Positions 6,450 through 10,069 of a DNA stretch of 10,069 nucleotides are shown in pieces. The notes beneath the pieces are model-generated. The model ran no database searches, was not told the origin of the DNA, and saw only the letters and a list, made by a program, of their open reading frames with translations. The DNA lies in contig CBDUQI010000215.1 in assembly GCA_965369325.1 (NCBI GenBank), positions 1 to 10,069 on the forward strand, given 5' to 3'. How positions within the stretch are numbered: position 1 is the stretch's first letter; each line of letters begins with the position of its first letter. Origin of the DNA: CBDUQI01 sp965369325 (GTDB lineage Bacteria > Pseudomonadota > Gammaproteobacteria > Steroidobacterales > JBCBZW01). Made by a program: the position numbers and the translations under genes.

Positions 6450-6851
6450 ATGGGCCCGAACAAACAAACCGTCACCGGCTATCTGGCGACGGTCAAGAAC
6501 GAAAAACGCCGGCGTGACGCGAAGGCAGTGATGAAGATCATGCGCGAGGTTACCGGCAAGCGTGCGGTGTTGTGGGGCAGCAGCATCATTGGCTACGACA
6601 CCTACCACTACAAATACGAGTCCGGCCGCGAGGGTGATATGCCGATGGTTGGGTTGTCGGCGCGGGCCCAGAATCTGGTGGTGTACATCATGCCCGGCTT
6701 CAGCAACTACGATGGCCTGATGAGCAAGCTGGGCAAGCATAAGACCGGAAAATCCTGCCTGTACATAAACAAACTGGAGGATGTGGACCAGGCGGTGCTA
6801 CGCAAACTCATCGCCCAATCCTATGCGCACATGCAAAAGAAATACGCCTGA
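6450..6851 (+). CDS. DUF1801 domain-containing protein
   Basis: This is a 133-aa cytoplasmic protein with no signal peptide or membrane segment. The start at 6450 is fixed by a near-perfect ribosome-binding site AGGAGGTGA (6439-6447). The sequence fits the DUF1801 family throughout: RREDAKA-like N-terminus (RRDAKAVMKIMREVTGK), LWGSSIIGYDTYHYKYESG at 41-59, VVYIMPGF at 77-84, and the C-terminal signature GKHKTGKSCLYINKLEDVD at 95-113. The length equals that of single-domain members. The fold belongs to the YdhG/CyaY-like superfamily, some members of which have been linked to iron handling, but the biochemical role of this subgroup is not established. It lies upstream of the TonB-dependent receptor with a 144-bp gap, so it is probably a separate transcription unit. 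Confidence 0.9.
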   Translation: MGPNKQTVTGYLATVKNEKRRRDAKAVMKIMREVTGKRAVLWGSSIIGYDTYHYKYESGREGDMPMVGLSARAQNLVVYIMPGFSNYDGLMSKLGKHKTGKSCLYINKLEDVDQAVLRKLIAQSYAHMQKKYA

Positions 6852-6908
6852 CGTGTCGCATTGACGCTACCCCCCTATTGTCGCTTGTTGTATGGTAGCC
6901 CACTGGGG

Positions 6909-6944
6909 CGTCGCCGCCGTGCCTGCCCGTGCAGGCGCCCGACG
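6909..6944. repeat. Nested inverted repeat before the TonB-dependent receptor gene
   Basis: An inner perfect stem GCCTGC (6921-6926) / GCAGGC (6931-6936) with the loop CCGT is nested inside an outer stem CGTCG (6909-6913) / CGACG (6940-6944). The structure lies between the DUF1801 gene and the receptor start at 6996. It lacks a T-run, so it may be a Rho-assisted terminator of the upstream gene or a structured leader of the receptor mRNA. A TTGACG element (6861-6866) upstream resembles a -35, but no -10 is at proper spacing. Confidence 0.35.
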
Positions 6945-6995
6945 GCAACGACCCGAATGGTGTGTTGATTTGGTGCGGTCCGGGGAGTTCTACGC

Positions 6996-9365
6996 ATGCG
7001 GGATACAAAGAAAACGCTGATGTCGATTGATGCGCGCAAGCGCGCTCTGGCACAGGCCGTCTCTTTGGCGTTGGTCAGCGTGGGTGCCGCGCCTGTGGCC
7101 TACAGCCAGTCTCTGGAAGAGGTGGTCGTCACCGCTACCAAGCGCAGCGAGGATGTGCAGGACGTGCCGCTAGCAATTACCGCATTCTCCGGAGACTTCA
7201 CCCGCGACGTGAACCTGGATGACGTGAAGGACTTGATCACCTTCACCCCCGGCGTGACCGGTAACAGTAAAGACAGCTTTATCGACGCGGTGAGTATCCG
7301 TGGCGTTCGCACCCAGGACTTTGGCGTGGGCGGTGATCCTTCCGCCGCGTTTTTCAAGAACAACATGTACGAGGGTCGTAACGGCGTGGTGGTCACCAGC
7401 CTCTACGACCTGGAGCGTTCCGAAGTGCTGCGTGGCCCGCAGGGCTTTTTGTTCGGTCGCAACGCTATTGGCGGCGCGTTCAGCGTGCACACCCGCAAGG
7501 CCGACCCGGATGGTGGCAACACCGGCTATATCGATCTGGATCTGGCCGAGCGCGGGCACTTCACCACCGAGGGCGCGATTAACGTGCCGGTGAACGATAC
7601 TTTTGCGATGCGCTTCGCCGGCTACTACTCCACCGAAGACGGCTACGCAGGTAACCCGGCGGGCGGCCCGGACCGTATCGCGCACGACAAGGGCGCGTTG
7701 CGCTGGTCCACCACCTATGAAGCGGACAAGTTCACGGTTAATACGCTGGCCGAGTTTGAGAGCCGCGAGCAGTCCGGCTCCGTCTATCGTGCGATTGAAG
7801 ATGACCGCTTTGCCGACATTCAGGCCGCGACGGGTCTGGACTATATCGTTCCGGGTGATCCGCGCGATGCCTCAGCGGATAATTCCGATCCGCGTGACGA
7901 TTCCGACATCTTCACCTTAGGTATTGAGGTGGAGGTCGATCTCGGTTTTGCTGAGTTGCAGTCCACGACCGGGTACAAAGACCACGACTACTTCTACACA
8001 GAAGACTACGACGGCACCAACCTGAACATCAGTAACTACCAGCAGGACCAGTCCGGCAATTACTTCCAGCAAGAGTTCCGACTGGTCTCGCAGGACGACG
8101 GCCCGTTGTCCTGGTACGCGGGTGTTTCGTTTTACCGCGAAGAGGTGGACGTTAACTTCCGCAACTTCGGCTCGGAAGAAATTTTCTGTTCCTACTATGG
8201 CGCGTACTACGGGCTGAACGATTGCAACGCTTACGTTGGCTATTGGTCCTACTACTACGGCATCCCCGCCTTCAGCCCCAGCTCCAACGGGCTGCTGGAT
8301 GAGAGAAGCCTGGCGCAGGGCGAGTACAACGGCTGGGCCGCCTACGTGGACCTGAACTATCAGATTAACGATCAGTGGGACATCGGCCTGGGCCTGCGCT
8401 ACACCTACGATGAAAAAGAGTTTTCCAACACGGTGTTTGATGTGGAGAGCGCGCTGAGCTCTTACTTCCTGTTCGGCTTTACCACCGATGGGGCGCTTAC
8501 CGACACCCAGGACTGGGATGACACCTCACCGCGCCTGATCGTGCGCTGGCAGCCCAACGACGACACGCTGCTCTACGCTAGCGCGACGCGCGGCGGCAAG
8601 TCCGGCGGCTTCGGTACCTTCTCTGCGCGCAGTTTGAATGACCCGAACGAAGACCTGTTCCAGTGGTATGGCGACGGCGCTGACGACCCGCTCACGCAGG
8701 CGGGCGGTTACCGTCCAGCGACCTTCGAGCCGGAGACCGTGTGGTCTTATGAGGTCGGCTACAAGGGCAGCATTCTGGACAACCGCGCCAACCTGAACAT
8801 TCTGGCCTTCGCCTACGATTACGAAGACCTGCAGGTGAACTTCTTCGACCAGGGCGCGCGCGTGGGTAATACCGACAAAGCCGAAGGGCAGGGCCTCGAA
8901 GCCAGCCTTACCGCTGCGCTGGGCGACAACTTTGACATGTATCTGAGCATGGGTTGGCTGGATACCGAAGCGTTCGGTCTGGACTTCGTCTGTGCGGCGC
9001 CGGGTGCCTGTGAAGGCAGCTCGTTGTTCTGGGCGCCGGACTTCTCCGGTGCGCTGGTAGTGAATGCCGATTTCCCGATCAGCAATGGGTCGATTATTGG
9101 TGGCTTCGAGATTTTCTGGGAGACCGACCGGGGTCGCGGCTACGACAACATCGCTACCTCCGCGATTGATTCATTCCAGGATCTGTCGTTCCGCGTGGGC
9201 TACCGCTCGGACGACAACTGGGAAGTGGTCGGCTATGTCGAGAATCTGACGGATGAGCTGTACTTTGACGGCTCGGCCAACAACAGTGCGATCACACCTG
9301 GGTTTTTCTTCGGGCCCAGCCGCCCGCGTACGGCAGGTGTGCGGTTTAACTACATCTGGGAGTGA
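6996..9365 (+). CDS. TonB-dependent outer-membrane receptor
   Basis: This is a 789-aa outer-membrane transporter. GGGGAG (6982-6987) lies 8 nt before the ATG. A long signal peptide (about 37 residues, ending near PVAYSQ) is followed by a TonB box-like segment EEVVVTATKR at 41-50. The plug domain (about 52-170) contains DVPLAITAFSGD, VSIRGVRTQDFG and LRGPQGFLFGRNAIGGAF (145-162). The rest is a 22-strand β-barrel ending in GVRFNYIWE, with alternating aromatic strands. The RGPQG-LFGRN plug puts it in the large subgroup common in marine and oligotrophic Proteobacteria that is often annotated as siderophore receptors but also takes up sugars, lignin-derived aromatics and other compounds. The substrate cannot be read from sequence. 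One predicted loop (398-426) is very Tyr-rich. The next gene, a putative oxygenase, begins 18 bp downstream and is probably co-transcribed. Confidence 0.95.
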   Translation: MRDTKKTLMSIDARKRALAQAVSLALVSVGAAPVAYSQSLEEVVVTATKRSEDVQDVPLAITAFSGDFTRDVNLDDVKDLITFTPGVTGNSKDSFIDAVSIRGVRTQDFGVGGDPSAAFFKNNMYEGRNGVVVTSLYDLERSEVLRGPQGFLFGRNAIGGAFSVHTRKADPDGGNTGYIDLDLAERGHFTTEGAINVPVNDTFAMRFAGYYSTEDGYAGNPAGGPDRIAHDKGALRWSTTYEADKFTVNTLAEFESREQSGSVYRAIEDDRFADIQAATGLDYIVPGDPRDASADNSDPRDDSDIFTLGIEVEVDLGFAELQSTTGYKDHDYFYTEDYDGTNLNISNYQQDQSGNYFQQEFRLVSQDDGPLSWYAGVSFYREEVDVNFRNFGSEEIFCSYYGAYYGLNDCNAYVGYWSYYYGIPAFSPSSNGLLDERSLAQGEYNGWAAYVDLNYQINDQWDIGLGLRYTYDEKEFSNTVFDVESALSSYFLFGFTTDGALTDTQDWDDTSPRLIVRWQPNDDTLLYASATRGGKSGGFGTFSARSLNDPNEDLFQWYGDGADDPLTQAGGYRPATFEPETVWSYEVGYKGSILDNRANLNILAFAYDYEDLQVNFFDQGARVGNTDKAEGQGLEASLTAALGDNFDMYLSMGWLDTEAFGLDFVCAAPGACEGSSLFWAPDFSGALVVNADFPISNGSIIGGFEIFWETDRGRGYDNIATSAIDSFQDLSFRVGYRSDDNWEVVGYVENLTDELYFDGSANNSAITPGFFFGPSRPRTAGVRFNYIWE

Positions 9366-9383
9366 GTCTCCCGGGCGCTCGTT

Positions 9384-9947
9384 ATGCATGCGCTGGTGTT
9401 ACGGAATTTTGTCTCGCCGGCTGAGCAGGCACACCTGCGCGACGCCGCTTGCAACTATCACCTGCGCGGGCTGCTGCAAGCCAATACCAGCGGCCCGCAT
9501 CGTTATCGTCTGAAAATCCATCAATCCGAGTATTGCGATGACATGATGCAGGCGCTGGGCCAGCGCGTTGCAGGCACGCTGGGATTTGACGGCGCCCGCG
9601 TGGACCCGTACCTGGGATGGATCATCTCGCTGATCGAGCCGGGCGGGTTCATCAAGCCACACATCGACCGTCACGAGCACTACCAGCAAAGCGACGACCG
9701 CCACTTGCGCTGCAATGTGCTGGTGCAGGGCGATGATGAGTCGGCCTATCCGATCATAGCTAACCGCCGTTACCGTGTGCGTGAACGCGGACTGTGGGCG
9801 TTCTTTGCCTCCGAGCATCCGCACGGCACGCAAGTGATTGAGGGCACGCAGCCGCGCATCGTTTACCAGTTTGGATTTACTGTGCCGGCCACGTTTACCC
9901 TGGCCGGCGCGCAGCAGCGGGTGCAACGCCCGGTAGCGCGGGCGTGA
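9384..9947 (+). CDS. Putative Fe(II)/2-oxoglutarate-dependent oxygenase
   Basis: This is a 187-aa cytoplasmic protein without a signal peptide. Its centre shows the facial triad of the double-stranded β-helix dioxygenases: His93-x-Asp95 (KPHIDRHEHY) and a distal His, most likely His147 in SEHPHGTQ. Arg158 (TQPRIVYQFGF) lies 11 residues on, the usual spacing for the arginine that binds the 2-oxoglutarate carboxylate. The segment RCNVLVQ...YPIIANRRYRV...GLWAFFASEHPHGT follows the strand order of the prolyl-hydroxylase-like group. Such enzymes hydroxylate proteins or small molecules using O2 and 2-oxoglutarate. The start at 9384 has no evident ribosome-binding site but lies 18 bp after the receptor stop, suggesting translational coupling. 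By analogy with receptor-linked PiuC-type hydroxylases it may act on the imported compound or on a peptide; this is inference. Confidence 0.82.
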   Translation: MHALVLRNFVSPAEQAHLRDAACNYHLRGLLQANTSGPHRYRLKIHQSEYCDDMMQALGQRVAGTLGFDGARVDPYLGWIISLIEPGGFIKPHIDRHEHYQQSDDRHLRCNVLVQGDDESAYPIIANRRYRVRERGLWAFFASEHPHGTQVIEGTQPRIVYQFGFTVPATFTLAGAQQRVQRPVARA

Positions 9948-9987
9948 ACGCGAGCGCGTTGGGTTTGTGCCCGGGCGCGGCGCCGCA

Positions 9988-10069
9988 ATGACGGGCGAGT
10001 CACCCCCGCACGGGCCCAAGCAATGGCTGGCGCACACGTTGCGTCGGGGCTTTGCGGCGTTACAGGCGA
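9988..10069 (+). CDS. 5' fragment of a further gene, possibly TPR protein
   Basis: An open frame starts with ATG at 9988 and runs off the right edge after 27 codons (MTGESPPHGPKQWL, then AHTLRRGFAALQA). An in-frame GTG at 9967 is an alternative start; neither has a clear ribosome-binding site. The gap to the oxygenase gene is only 40 bp on the same strand, so it may belong to the receptor-oxygenase unit. The amphipathic segment LRRGFAALQA resembles the first helix of a tetratricopeptide repeat, as found at the start of TPR-sulfotransferase proteins, but too little is visible to assign a family. A short inverted repeat AACGCG/CGCGTT (9947-9960) sits between the two genes. Confidence 0.5.
   Translation, partial: MTGESPPHGPKQWLAHTLRRGFAALQA

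Noticed and set aside
7170..9389. Open frames antisense or out of frame within the TonB-dependent receptor gene
   Set aside because: These are typical long-frame shadows of a GC-rich coding sequence; none has a start signal or recognisable motif.
9947..9960. AACGCG/CGCGTT inverted repeat at the oxygenase stop as an intrinsic terminator
   Set aside because: It is only six base pairs with a 2-nt centre, no T-tract, and a same-strand gene begins 28 bp later.
9399..10037. 212-codon minus-strand frame opposite the oxygenase gene
   Set aside because: The plus frame carries the HxD, H, R oxygenase motif set and lies directly behind the receptor; the minus frame shows no family features and would overlap the next plus-strand gene.

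Overview
The window looks like chromosomal DNA from a GC-rich Gammaproteobacterium, probably free-living and possibly marine. PhoB and PhoU read very close to the Escherichia coli proteins from memory. A large TonB-dependent receptor and a secreted thrombospondin-3/dockerin-type protein are typical of aquatic Gammaproteobacteria that degrade polymers. The species assignment is an inference. I see no insertion sequence, integrase, tRNA, rRNA or CRISPR array.

Layout. Positions 1-131 (minus) hold the 5' end of a lipoprotein gene. Positions 132-501 are non-coding and carry a candidate lipoprotein promoter and a strong hairpin behind ald. Positions 502-1617 (minus) encode an alanine dehydrogenase, transcribed divergently from an Lrp/AsnC-family regulator (1767-2228, plus). 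The 149-bp gap between them carries a close match to the E. coli Lrp consensus and a 9-bp inverted repeat. The regulator and phoB (2225-2956, minus) converge, and their stop codons overlap. phoB diverges from phoU (3162-3890, plus), and pstS (4114-5160, plus) follows with a good candidate Pho box and -10 element. Next come a secreted dockerin-like protein (5431-6354), a small DUF1801 protein (6450-6851), a TonB-dependent receptor (6996-9365), a Fe(II)/2-oxoglutarate-type oxygenase 18 bp behind it (9384-9947), and the start of another gene (9988 onward).

How the genes fit together. There are three themes. (1) Alanine catabolism: the Lrp-type protein probably controls ald, and perhaps itself, from the shared intergenic region. 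(2) Phosphate starvation: PhoB, PhoU and the periplasmic phosphate-binding protein PstS sit together, but the sensor kinase PhoR and the transporter subunits PstC, PstA and PstB are not next to them in this window. (3) Envelope and nutrient acquisition: a Ca2+-binding secreted protein and a receptor-oxygenase unit whose substrate cannot be read from sequence.

Most of the window is ordinary, well-understood biology. The parts most worth following up are the receptor/oxygenase/third-gene unit, the isolated dockerin-like protein behind pstS, and the regulatory sites in the two divergent intergenic regions. I do not see clear evidence of an entirely new system.
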